Program-made: the position numbers and the translations under genes
Notes under the pieces: model-generated
Seen by the model: the letters and a program-made list of their open reading frames with translations, nothing else
The model's database searches: none
What the model was told of the DNA's origin: nothing
From: Saprospiraceae bacterium
GTDB taxonomy: Bacteria > Bacteroidota > Bacteroidia > Chitinophagales > Saprospiraceae
NCBI GenBank assembly: GCA_022844565.1
Contig: JALHLK010000010.1
Location: forward strand, 62,001-126,000
Reading direction: 5' to 3'
DNA: 64,000 nt
Shown here: in pieces, positions 47,460-55,183 of the stretch
Numbering within the stretch: position 1 is the stretch's first letter
Layout: each line of letters opens with the position of its first letter

Positions 47460-48089
47460 ATGATAAAAGTCGCCGTATACGAAGACAATAAAGGCCTCAG
47501 AGAGGTTTTGACAACTATTATTAGGGAGAGCTCCGAGTTTGAGTTAGCAGGTGAATTTGGTCATTGTCTCGACATACTTACCAATACAAAAGCTTTTCAA
47601 CCAAATGTGATTTTGATGGATATAGATATGCCTTTTAAATCAGGTATTGAAGGGGCTTCTGAAGTGAAAAAGGAGTTTCCTCATATAGAAATTTTAATGA
47701 ACACGGTATTTGATGATGATGATCGTATTTTTGATTCCATAAAGGCTGGTGCGTCAGGTTATCTTTTGAAGAAAAATTCATTGATGAGTTTGTTATCAGC
47801 TATTAAAGACGTAGCTATAGGAGGTGCACCTATGAGTCCTTCTATTGCTCGAAAAGTCATAGAATTTCAAAAACAATTAAGTGGAAAGAAAGGTAGAGCA
47901 CTCGATCTTAATGATAGAGAATTCCAAATATTGAGTTTATTATCGCGAGGCAACAGTTATAAGATGGTGGCAGAAGAAGTCAATCTAAGTATAGATACGA
48001 TAAGGTCACACGTTAAAAAGATTTATGAGAAGCTCCATGTACACAGCGTGACAGAAGCTATTCACAAAGTTTTTATTGATAAAATCTAA
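47460..48089 (+). CDS. NarL/FixJ-type response regulator
   Basis: A 209-residue transcription factor. The ATG at 47460 (MIKVAVYEDNKGLREVL) starts a normal receiver domain; the upstream TTG frame overlaps the promoter. Phospho-acceptor D54 is in VILMDIDMP. The acidic pair is E8/D9, and the conserved lysine is in YLLKKNS. The LuxR-type helix-turn-helix lies at about 143-205 (LNDREFQILSLLSRG, SIDTIRSHVKKIYEKL). It is followed after 12 nt by a sensor kinase of the matching HisKA_3 type. An operator palindrome sits in its own promoter, so it probably controls its own gene and is the best candidate to bind all six palindromes (inference). Confidence 0.93.
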   Translation: MIKVAVYEDNKGLREVLTTIIRESSEFELAGEFGHCLDILTNTKAFQPNVILMDIDMPFKSGIEGASEVKKEFPHIEILMNTVFDDDDRIFDSIKAGASGYLLKKNSLMSLLSAIKDVAIGGAPMSPSIARKVIEFQKQLSGKKGRALDLNDREFQILSLLSRGNSYKMVAEEVNLSIDTIRSHVKKIYEKLHVHSVTEAIHKVFIDKI

Positions 48090-48101
48090 GTATTTATATC
48101 A

Positions 48102-51071
48102 TTGGAAAGGGCATTTAGCATAAAGAATTTAAAGATTAAGATATTATTATTTATACTTCTTTACGCCAAATTATTAGCATCTCAAGAACAGAAGAAATAC
48201 TTTATACATTACGGCCACAAAGAGGGATTATACACGAACGAGATCTACAATACCTATAAATCAACTGATGGCTTTATGTGGTTAAATTCAGAAGCTGGTT
48301 TAATTAGGTTTGATGGTCATTCCTTTCTCAAAGCTTCAGAATTGTTTCAAAGTAGTCGCCAAATTTTAGATAATTTTCAAAGTGAAGGAGTTTTGGATAA
48401 TGACAAATTGCTGTTTCTTGATAAGGATACAATATATGAATGTGATCTTTTGAAATACCAATGTAAAAGGACCATTATACCTAAAAAATTAATGAATTCA
48501 AAAATATTTACTACAAAGGTAAATGGTGTTTATTACTTTTTGAGTTCCAACAAAATTTATAAGTTTTATAATGAGGCCAAAATATTTAGAGAAGTTAAGG
48601 TCGAAATGAATGGTCGGAAAATCTTAAGCTTATTACCGACGCAGAATAAAGGAATAATAATTGTGACTGCCGAACGAGTTTATGTGGTTAATGAAAGAGG
48701 GGTTATACTTGATGAAATTATCCATCCGAATAGTCCTAGTCCTGGTTTTTTGGTAGCACATGCAATAGATGATCAAAACATCATTCTTGGTACTTGGGAA
48801 GAGGGGTTGCTAATTTACAACTTAAATACAAAAAAGGGAGAGGCCATTTACTGGAATAATCGAAATTTGACACATCAAGCTGTACTATCTCTTTATGTAG
48901 ATTCAAATCAAAAAGTATGGATAAGTAGTATAACAGGGCTTAGGACGTATGATTTAAAAACAAAAGAATTTGAGTTATTGAGTAGTGATCAACAAAATAA
49001 ATTTTCAGTTTTTGGCAATGTGTTTTCAACAATGATGGATGATCAAGGTATTTATTGGTTCTCAACAAGAAAAGGAATTTCAATATATAGTCCAAATTAC
49101 AAACCAATTAAATCAATTCCCATAAATTATTCAGATATTCAAGTAAAAACAAGCATTGAATCTATGGCATTTAAGCCCAATTATAAAGATTCAATTGTTA
49201 TGTTAAATTTTTATTATGAAAGAACGATCAAATACGATGTGGTCAACTTTAGATCAGTTCCTTTTGAAGGAAATGAAAAAGAATTTTTTAACAAAAAAAC
49301 ATCATTTCTAGATCTTACTTATTACCGACAATTCTTAATGGCGATAAGAAGTGATTATAAAGTTTTTATGGTAGATCAAGAAAAGGATATCATTTTGCAA
49401 GTAGATGGGAATAAAGACAATGACATAATACTGAGATTTAAGATGCTTGATAAATTGTATTGTTTGTCTCTTGGAGGATTATATGAATTTTCAAAAGATG
49501 GACTTTCCATGAAAAAGGATTATCAATTAATGGATTTCTGCAAGAAGAATGGTTTAAGAGCTTTCATTCAAGATATTAGTTTTCAAAATGGATTGTATTT
49601 TTACCTTACCCACGATCCTGCATCAAATCATTTTATAATTATCACATTTGATGAAATAAAAAAGAAATTTCAAAAATACCCAATAAAAGTTAAAAACGAC
49701 GGAAAGAATTTTAAGGTCGAAAGCATGAAAATATCCAAAAATGGTAAAATTTTACTAACCAGCCAAGCTGGAATACTTTCTGGTACGATGATGGGTGATA
49801 GTCTGCAATTTGAATTAATCGATAACTTTTTTGGAAGGCCTATATCTAGTTTGCACAATTTAGTTTCTGACGATGATAGTATCTTTTGGGCAAAACAAGA
49901 CTTAGGGCTTTATAAATTAAATAGTATTGATAAAAGATGTGTGGATTACTCTGCATACAACAGTGCGGTAGAATCTCATTACCATGGCTCACTTTACCAA
50001 TCTAACAATACTAAGAATATTTATCTGATTGGGGATTATACACTTGACTATATTGAACACACCAACAAGATTGATACAACCATTAGATTTATTCAACTTA
50101 CGGATATGAAAATCGATGGAAAGCGAGTGCCTTTTGATAAAGATCAAGTTGAAGTGACACTTAAACCGAGCACGAAGAGTCTAGAATTGCATTTTGGCAA
50201 TTTTGATTACACAAATTCAAAGGAACAACTTTTAGATTATAGTATTCTGGGTTCTGATTGGTCTGCTATGGACGGCAATAAGTTAATACTTAATAACCTA
50301 AAAAGTGGAGAATTCGTTTTGAAAATAAGAATTCTGAATTTTGATGGAAATTTTGTACCTGCAGCATTTTTAATGAAAGTCATTGTAAAACCTCCCTTTA
50401 GGCAGACTTGGTGGTTTATAGCTTTGGTATCATCACTTACTGGTTTTATTATTTGGTCAGTTTTCAAAATGCGCGTAAATGAATTAAAAAGATTAGAAAA
50501 ATTAAGACTAGACATTGCTCGAAACCTACACGATGACATGGGTAGCCAGTTATCTCAACTTAAGATGTTGAGTGAGTATAATGCCAAGGTTAAAGGTATA
50601 AAAGACTTCAATACCATTAGTGAAAAATTGGCTGAAGTGATGCAAAATATGTCGGAAATCGTATGGAGTATCAATCCTAAATATGATAGTTTTGCCATCA
50701 CCATTTCCAAATTAGTGGAGTACGGTATTGATATTTATGAAAAGAAAGGCATTAAATTTCATTTAGACATAGAAGAAAGTAAAAACAATGTTTCATTAAA
50801 CCTTGAAAATAGAAGACATATCTATCTTATTTTTAAAGAAGCTATGAACAATAGTCTTAAATATTCTGGTGCTACAGAAGTAACTTTTTCTGTAAAAAAA
50901 TCTGGAAAACATACTATCCTAAAATTACATGACAATGGTATCGGCTTTGACCCAACATTAATTAAATTGGGTAATGGACTTCTGAATATGCAAGCCAGGG
51001 CTGAAGCGATGAGGTGCGTACTTAGTATTTCTTCTCTAGATGGTGGGACAATTGTGGAATTGGTGATTTGA
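48102..51071 (+). CDS. Reg_prop/Y_Y_Y sensor histidine kinase
   Basis: A 989-residue membrane sensor. The start is a TTG at 48102; no in-frame ATG precedes the signal/anchor (IKILLFILLYAKLLAS). The periplasmic part (about 30-770) is a two-component-regulator propeller (KEGLYTNEIYNTYKSTDGFMW) ending in a Y_Y_Y domain (LELHFGNFDYTN). One transmembrane helix follows (about 772-792, WWFIALVSSLTGFIIWSVF). The HisKA_3 dimerisation helix holds H810 (ARNLHDDMGSQLSQL). The HATPase has NNSLKYSG and HDNGIGFDP. It pairs with the NarL-type regulator 12 nt upstream. The signal it senses is unknown. Confidence 0.93.
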   Translation: MERAFSIKNLKIKILLFILLYAKLLASQEQKKYFIHYGHKEGLYTNEIYNTYKSTDGFMWLNSEAGLIRFDGHSFLKASELFQSSRQILDNFQSEGVLDNDKLLFLDKDTIYECDLLKYQCKRTIIPKKLMNSKIFTTKVNGVYYFLSSNKIYKFYNEAKIFREVKVEMNGRKILSLLPTQNKGIIIVTAERVYVVNERGVILDEIIHPNSPSPGFLVAHAIDDQNIILGTWEEGLLIYNLNTKKGEAIYWNNRNLTHQAVLSLYVDSNQKVWISSITGLRTYDLKTKEFELLSSDQQNKFSVFGNVFSTMMDDQGIYWFSTRKGISIYSPNYKPIKSIPINYSDIQVKTSIESMAFKPNYKDSIVMLNFYYERTIKYDVVNFRSVPFEGNEKEFFNKKTSFLDLTYYRQFLMAIRSDYKVFMVDQEKDIILQVDGNKDNDIILRFKMLDKLYCLSLGGLYEFSKDGLSMKKDYQLMDFCKKNGLRAFIQDISFQNGLYFYLTHDPASNHFIIITFDEIKKKFQKYPIKVKNDGKNFKVESMKISKNGKILLTSQAGILSGTMMGDSLQFELIDNFFGRPISSLHNLVSDDDSIFWAKQDLGLYKLNSIDKRCVDYSAYNSAVESHYHGSLYQSNNTKNIYLIGDYTLDYIEHTNKIDTTIRFIQLTDMKIDGKRVPFDKDQVEVTLKPSTKSLELHFGNFDYTNSKEQLLDYSILGSDWSAMDGNKLILNNLKSGEFVLKIRILNFDGNFVPAAFLMKVIVKPPFRQTWWFIALVSSLTGFIIWSVFKMRVNELKRLEKLRLDIARNLHDDMGSQLSQLKMLSEYNAKVKGIKDFNTISEKLAEVMQNMSEIVWSINPKYDSFAITISKLVEYGIDIYEKKGIKFHLDIEESKNNVSLNLENRRHIYLIFKEAMNNSLKYSGATEVTFSVKKSGKHTILKLHDNGIGFDPTLIKLGNGLLNMQARAEAMRCVLSISSLDGGTIVELVI

Positions 51072-51158
51072 GTTTGAAACAAGCGAAGCGCAGTCCCGCC
51101 TAAGCGGGAGAAAAAGTTTGAAACAAGCGAAGCGCAGTCCCGCCTAAGTGGGAGTAAA
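51071..51158. repeat. 44-bp GC-rich tandem repeat with hairpins
   Basis: Two 44-bp units (51071-51114, 51115-51158) carry AAACAAGCGAAGCGCAG and the stem TCCCGC CTAA GCGGGA (51094-51109). Copy 2 has one change in the stem. It lies directly after the kinase stop codon and has a higher GC content than its surroundings. It may act as a weak terminator or processing site. Confidence 0.82.
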
Positions 51159-51443
51159 AAGTTCTGAAGTAAACAATTGAAATTGTTTAAATGGTGATTT
51201 TGTACGGAGGACGGAGAAGGGAGACTGGTAGGGTAGGAATGTTTTGATTTAAAAAATTAGAGGACATTGCCAAAGATATTTTTTTTGGATTTTCAATATT
51301 TTGAAAGAGCTTCTAAAGTTAATTGCCTCAGTTGGTCAATGATAGTGTCACAAGTTTTAACCTTTGGACAATGATATAGATATCTCTGACTTGGCTTCAG
51401 CCCAATATGTCTCATTAGTTTTTTCAATAAATAGATCAATTTT
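51159..51443. other. Gap between the kinase repeat and operator B
   Basis: AT-rich with no gene or RNA seen. It contains the purine-rich stretch ACGGAGGACGGAGAAGGGAG near 51206. Confidence 0.35.
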
Positions 51444-51459
51444 TCTCATGATCGTGTGA
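51444..51459. promoter_or_regulatory. Palindromic operator, site B (degenerate, no promoter)
   Basis: TCTCATGATCGTGTGA matches the consensus at 14 of 16. It is followed by TACCTTTTATTTTTT, as at site D. At the expected box position the sequence is AACCCTTT-like, so the promoter appears decayed. No gene starts within 230 nt. Confidence 0.55.
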
Positions 51460-51566
51460 TACCTTTTATTTTTTAGATCATTTGTCAGACAAAACCCTTT
51501 TTTTGGTTAAAAGCAATACTATTGATGACTAAGAGTGGTTTGAATGACATATTTTTGTCATATGAT

Positions 51567-51582
51567 TCACATGATCATGTGA
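51567..51582. promoter_or_regulatory. Palindromic operator, site C (upstream of the lipoprotein)
   Basis: Perfect TCACATGATCATGTGA, 33 nt before TAATTTTG. An extra inverted repeat (ATGACA / TGTCAT, 51544-51549 with 51556-51561) lies just upstream and could be a second regulator site. Confidence 0.72.
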
Positions 51583-51615
51583 TGGTAAAAGTTAGAGAAG
51601 CAGTATTCAAAACAG

Positions 51616-51623
51616 TAATTTTG
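51616..51623 (+). promoter_or_regulatory. -7 box of the lipoprotein gene
   Basis: TAATTTTG fits TAnnTTTG, 33 nt after site C and about 70 nt before the ATG. Confidence 0.55.
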
Positions 51624-51692
51624 TAATGTATTAAATGATCGATTTGATCAAAAGGTGGGTACTGCCTGTTCAGCCACAAAAAACTGTTTATT

Positions 51693-52385
51693 ATGAGTAA
51701 ATTTAATTTTTCGACAATGGTAGCCTTTATTTTATTAGGTCTTTTGTATCAATCCTGTCAAACGGAAAGTAGTAATGATGCAAAAGCAGAAGTACATTCA
51801 AAACTTATTGAAGTATCTGATAAAATGGGCAATAAGGCAGTAGTCAAAATTTCTTCAATTAATGAGGCTTTATTGGAAGTTGTGAATTCTGAAAAGCTTA
51901 TTTTAGAAACCACAAAAAAAACTTTTGAGGAGTTAAATAAAGGCATCACAGCCTTTAATGAAAAAAGCGCAAGTGAAAGGATAGTGCAAAATAAGACCAA
52001 TAACCAAAATCACATTGCTATTGATATTGTATCTGTAGATCTTAAACCTGATGTAAAAGGTTATAGTGTCAGAATAATCGAAGACGAATTAAAACAAAGG
52101 TTTTTGTATTATTACAGTTACGGTTCACCAGTAGGGAGTAATGCTTTTTATTATGAATTACTTAGGAATTCCGATTTAAGAGGTTATCATGAACTAATCC
52201 TTCAAGGTTCTAAAGATGGACTTTTATTTACTACTATAAACATGTGGAATGCAAGATTTCCGGGTCAAAACTATTCTTATTGTGGCAAAAGGATTAATAG
52301 AGAATTTAGGTTTGGCCTAAATCACATAGGATCAGGAATAATTGGGTTTAGACATTATTGGTTTGTTAGTGTTTGTAGATCTTAG
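51693..52385 (+). CDS. Lipoprotein of unknown function
   Basis: A 230-residue protein with a lipobox (LYQSC, Cys22). Residues of about 30-105 are helical and polar (coiled-coil-like, EALLEVVNSEKLILETTKK, AFNEKSASERIV). Residues of about 110-230 are beta-rich with many aromatics and two late cysteines (YSYCGKRI, SVCRS). No family was recognised. It is a single gene under site C. It could be a surface or sensory component of the neighbouring system (inference). Confidence 0.75.
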   Translation: MSKFNFSTMVAFILLGLLYQSCQTESSNDAKAEVHSKLIEVSDKMGNKAVVKISSINEALLEVVNSEKLILETTKKTFEELNKGITAFNEKSASERIVQNKTNNQNHIAIDIVSVDLKPDVKGYSVRIIEDELKQRFLYYYSYGSPVGSNAFYYELLRNSDLRGYHELILQGSKDGLLFTTINMWNARFPGQNYSYCGKRINREFRFGLNHIGSGIIGFRHYWFVSVCRS

Positions 52386-52710
52386 CATCCGCAACTAATC
52401 ATTACTTTTTAAAAGTTAATTCAGCCATAAAAAATGATAGATATCTACTATTTCTTGTGGCTTTTTTCATCTATATTTTTTCAGTTTATATTTTAGATTA
52501 TTCATTTTATGATGTTCTTTATAAGGAGTCGTTAATAAAAAAAGTGTCCAAATTTGGCATCTTTATTTTATTATTTTTAAAGGCGTAAATAAGGATAATA
52601 TCCACAGCTACTTGATGAATTTACAACAAGAAGTGCTTTAAGAAGTCCTTACAAAGGATTTTAGCTCTGAACTGAGTTAGCTGTGCCACAGCTTAGACCA
52701 ATCAAAAGAC

Positions 52711-52831
52711 GATTAAAGCAATTGTCCATTAAAATCGCAGTAAAACCATTTTTTTTAGAGCTAATTGCTAACTGCTCAAGGCTAATCTCTTTAATAAAGC
52801 ATTTATCCATTAAAATAGTAGTATAACCAGT
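52711..52831. repeat. Direct repeat pair of about 40 bp, plus dispersed-repeat copy 2
   Basis: Copies at 52711-52750 and 52792-52831 share ATTAAAGCA, TCCATTAAAAT and AACCA words. The 17-mer at 52767-52783 between them also occurs at 44344-44360. The remaining 52386-52710 is AT-rich with nothing recognisable. A short minus-strand frame here is explained by the repeat. Confidence 0.6.
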
Positions 52832-52881
52832 AAATTTAAGCGAATTCAAACAGCTATTTGTTAAAAGATCAGCGTTGAAAT

Positions 52882-52897
52882 TCACATGATCATGTGA
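52882..52897. promoter_or_regulatory. Palindromic operator, site D (upstream of LytTR)
   Basis: Perfect TCACATGATCATGTGA, followed by TACC and a T-rich run. The TACTTTTG box starts 33 nt downstream. Confidence 0.75.
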
Positions 52898-52930
52898 TAC
52901 CTTTTATTTTTTTTATCATTCTTGGCAATA

Positions 52931-52938
52931 TACTTTTG
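52931..52938 (+). promoter_or_regulatory. -7 box of the LytTR gene
   Basis: TACTTTTG fits TAnnTTTG, 33 nt after site D and 33 nt before the ATG. Confidence 0.58.
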
Positions 52939-52971
52939 AATTAATTTTATCTACCATAAAAAATTATCGTC

Positions 52972-53271
52972 ATGAGTATTTTTAATTCAATTTTATTTCT
53001 CAAAGCTGATAGTAATTATACCATTATCCACTATCTGGATGGCTCAAAACGCATAGTCTGTAGTACGCTTAAAAAAATGGAGGTGTCTTTAAATGGTAAG
53101 GGTTTCTTTAGGGTACACCACAGTTATCTTATCAATGAGCAATTTATAAAAGGGGTAACCCAAGTTGGCCTTTTGTTGGAAAATGGGAATGAGATACCGC
53201 TGAGTAGAAAGATAAGTCGGAAGGAAATCAAAAAGCGTTTTTTTCTTCAATTAGGTCACGTGGAGTCATAA
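52972..53271 (+). CDS. Stand-alone LytTR DNA-binding protein
   Basis: A 99-residue protein made of one LytTR domain: FLKADSNYTIIHYLDGSK, CSTLKKMEVSL, FRVHHSYLINEQFIKGV and IPLSRKISRKEIKKRF. There is no receiver domain, so its activity is probably set by its amount. It is itself under operator D, which would make it a second layer of control. LytTR proteins usually bind direct repeats, so the palindrome is less likely to be its site. It is followed closely by site E. Confidence 0.9.
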   Translation: MSIFNSILFLKADSNYTIIHYLDGSKRIVCSTLKKMEVSLNGKGFFRVHHSYLINEQFIKGVTQVGLLLENGNEIPLSRKISRKEIKKRFFLQLGHVES

Positions 53272-53296
53272 ACGAAAATCTTTTTATTTTAAATTT

Positions 53297-53312
53297 TTAC
53301 ATGGTCATGTGA
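53297..53312. promoter_or_regulatory. Palindromic operator, site E (upstream of the FISUMP gene)
   Basis: TTACATGGTCATGTGA (14 of 16), followed by TACCC as at site F. The position where the -7 box is expected reads TAAACAAA, which does not fit. The ATG is only 54 nt downstream. Either a different promoter is used or this gene is read from the LytTR promoter. Confidence 0.6.
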
Positions 53313-53365
53313 TACCCGAAATTAAATAATCCAAACAAATTTACTAAACAAAAAAAATTAAATTA

Positions 53366-54580
53366 ATGAAAAATGTTTTTATCCTATTTTTTACCTTTTT
53401 TAGTATTTTTGGGAATTCGCAAAATGTGGGGATAAACACCTCCTCACCCAAACTGGCACTTGACATAAAGGGTGGCTTTAGAAACCAACCTTTGTATCTC
53501 ATAGGATCTGGTACATCTATTGTCATACCCGACAATGAAAGTAATATTAATCTTGCAGGAACGTTTTCTGGACCATTCTCAGCTACGGTCATCAATCCAG
53601 TGGACGGCCAAAAACTGATCATTGACAATAACTCTGGTCAAACAGGCATATTGTCTGGAACAGTAGATATAAGAGCTGGCCTTAATGAATATACCTATTC
53701 AGATGGTGAGTGGAAAGTAATAAACACCAATGCTTGGGGATTAAGTGGAAATTTTAACACAGACCCCAGCAACAATTTTATAGGCACGACTGATAAAAAT
53801 GATGTTGTATTAAAACGGTACAATGATGAGAAAATGCGCATTACGGAAAGTGAGATACAATTTCAAGGTAGTCTCACCACCCCAGGCGAAATCAAACCCA
53901 ATGGCACATCGGGTTTAACCGGTCAAGTACTCACCAGTAATGGAGATGGTACGATGGCATGGACCTCTGTGCCCTCGGGATCAACTGACAATGTTGGTAA
54001 CTATGGTACGGTGACCAATCCTGTCACGGGTAAAACATGGCTGGACAGGAATCTAGGAGCTTCACGAGTTGCTCTCAATATAGGAGATGAAGCAAGTTTT
54101 GGGGATTTATATCAGTGGGGCAGGGCTGCTGACGGACATCAGTTACGAACATCTGCAACACTGAATAGACAAGCTACAACTTGGTTGGCTTATCACGAAA
54201 GTAATATGTTTATCACTGGATCCTCCAATTGGTTGAGTGGTTCAAATCCACCAACGGATCTATGGACAGGTACTGCTGCGGAAAACAATCCATGTCCTTC
54301 AGGATATCGGTTACCTACCAATGCTGAGTGGCTTCAGGAAATACGAACGTGGTCATCCCAAAATTTTGAGGGAGCATTTGCTTCTCCGCTGAAGTTGCTC
54401 ACAGCTGGCTACCGAGACGAAACCGAAGGTTCAATAATGCGTACATGGGCCAACGGCCTCTATTGGAGTAGTACAGTCAGTGGTTCCTCTGCCCGCTACC
54501 TCATCTTTGGTTTCGGAAATGCTGAAGTTACTCAAGGAATTAGGGCTAACGGACTCTCTGTTCGTTGCATTAAAGATTGA
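53366..54580 (+). CDS. Secreted FISUMP-domain protein
   Basis: A 404-residue exported protein. The signal peptide (FILFFTFFSIFGNSQ) leads into NVGINTSSPKLALDIKGGF, a start common to Bacteroidota adhesin-like or tail-fibre-like proteins. The C-terminal part (about 210-404) is a Fibrobacter succinogenes major paralogous domain: NPVTGKTWLDRNLGASRV, FGDLYQWGRAADGHQLR, PCPSGYRLPTNAEWLQE and GLYWSSTVSGSSARYL. Such domains are C-type-lectin/formylglycine-like folds in surface proteins. No T9SS tail is visible. Function unknown, probably binding. Confidence 0.88.
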   Translation: MKNVFILFFTFFSIFGNSQNVGINTSSPKLALDIKGGFRNQPLYLIGSGTSIVIPDNESNINLAGTFSGPFSATVINPVDGQKLIIDNNSGQTGILSGTVDIRAGLNEYTYSDGEWKVINTNAWGLSGNFNTDPSNNFIGTTDKNDVVLKRYNDEKMRITESEIQFQGSLTTPGEIKPNGTSGLTGQVLTSNGDGTMAWTSVPSGSTDNVGNYGTVTNPVTGKTWLDRNLGASRVALNIGDEASFGDLYQWGRAADGHQLRTSATLNRQATTWLAYHESNMFITGSSNWLSGSNPPTDLWTGTAAENNPCPSGYRLPTNAEWLQEIRTWSSQNFEGAFASPLKLLTAGYRDETEGSIMRTWANGLYWSSTVSGSSARYLIFGFGNAEVTQGIRANGLSVRCIKD

Positions 54581-54595
54581 CCCAGCTAAAAAATT

Positions 54596-54611
54596 TCACA
54601 TGATCATGTGG
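54596..54611. promoter_or_regulatory. Palindromic operator, site F (upstream of the T9SS-collagen operon)
   Basis: TCACATGATCATGTGG (15 of 16), followed by TACCC. The TAATTTTG box starts 33 nt downstream. Confidence 0.74.
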
Positions 54612-54644
54612 TACCCAAAATTTTAGCAACCTATTTGAATACCT

Positions 54645-54652
54645 TAATTTTG
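54645..54652 (+). promoter_or_regulatory. -7 box of the T9SS-collagen-giant operon
   Basis: TAATTTTG fits TAnnTTTG, 33 nt after site F and 21 nt before the ATG at 54674. Confidence 0.58.
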
Positions 54653-54673
54653 ATTTTTAAATAGAATATAACA

Positions 54674-55153
54674 ATGAAAAAAACTAAAATCTTACTCTTT
54701 CTTTTGGTGATTGGTATGATGATCTTAACTAATCTAAACCTAAAAGCCCAGTGTGCCTTGAGCCAACTGCTCTTATCACAAGGTTATAAAGTCACCAACT
54801 TGGGTGATAAATCTTTTCAAAGTATGGTAGGGGTGCAAATACCTATATATGGTAAGACAGGAGATATTGTATTTACATCGCCACTTACAGCTGGGTCTTT
54901 ACTAACCAATGTGCCTGATTTAGATGTATTAGGTGTTGACATATATCCTAATCCAGTAGTTGATCAATTGTGGGTAAAAGTAGATAAAGGAGAGCTCCAT
55001 GATTTGCAGATTATGGACGTGACTGGCAAAATCATCTTCAAAGAACAATATTCAGAAAAGCCCGTCAATTTAAGCCACCTCCAACCCGGACTATACTACT
55101 TACAATTAAGAAGTGGTCAAAGTCAGAAGTCATACAAAGTTATAAAAATTTAA
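54674..55153 (+). CDS. Small secreted protein with T9SS sorting domain
   Basis: A 159-residue protein. The signal peptide ends at LKAQ (about residue 26). The short middle part (about 27-80, ALSQLLLSQGYKVTNLGDK) has no known domain. The last 75 residues are a type A T9SS sorting domain (VDIYPNPVVDQLWVKVD, LHDLQIMDVTGKIIF, LQPGLYYLQLRSG). With so little cargo, the tail is nearly the whole protein. It is the first gene of a unit that continues through the collagen-like and giant genes (30-nt gap to the next). Confidence 0.85.
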   Translation: MKKTKILLFLLVIGMMILTNLNLKAQCALSQLLLSQGYKVTNLGDKSFQSMVGVQIPIYGKTGDIVFTSPLTAGSLLTNVPDLDVLGVDIYPNPVVDQLWVKVDKGELHDLQIMDVTGKIIFKEQYSEKPVNLSHLQPGLYYLQLRSGQSQKSYKVIKI

Positions 55154-55183
55154 AAATTATTAAAAACCATAAATTTCCTAAAA

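Noticed and set aside
52661-52885. 74-residue minus-strand frame between lipoprotein and LytTR
   Set aside because: Made largely of a direct repeat and overlaps operator D; no coding signal.
47375-54611. Palindromes as Crp/Fnr sites
   Set aside because: Crp sites read TGTGA-N6-TCACA; here the half-sites are in the opposite order (TCACA-N6-TGTGA) and no Crp gene is in the window.
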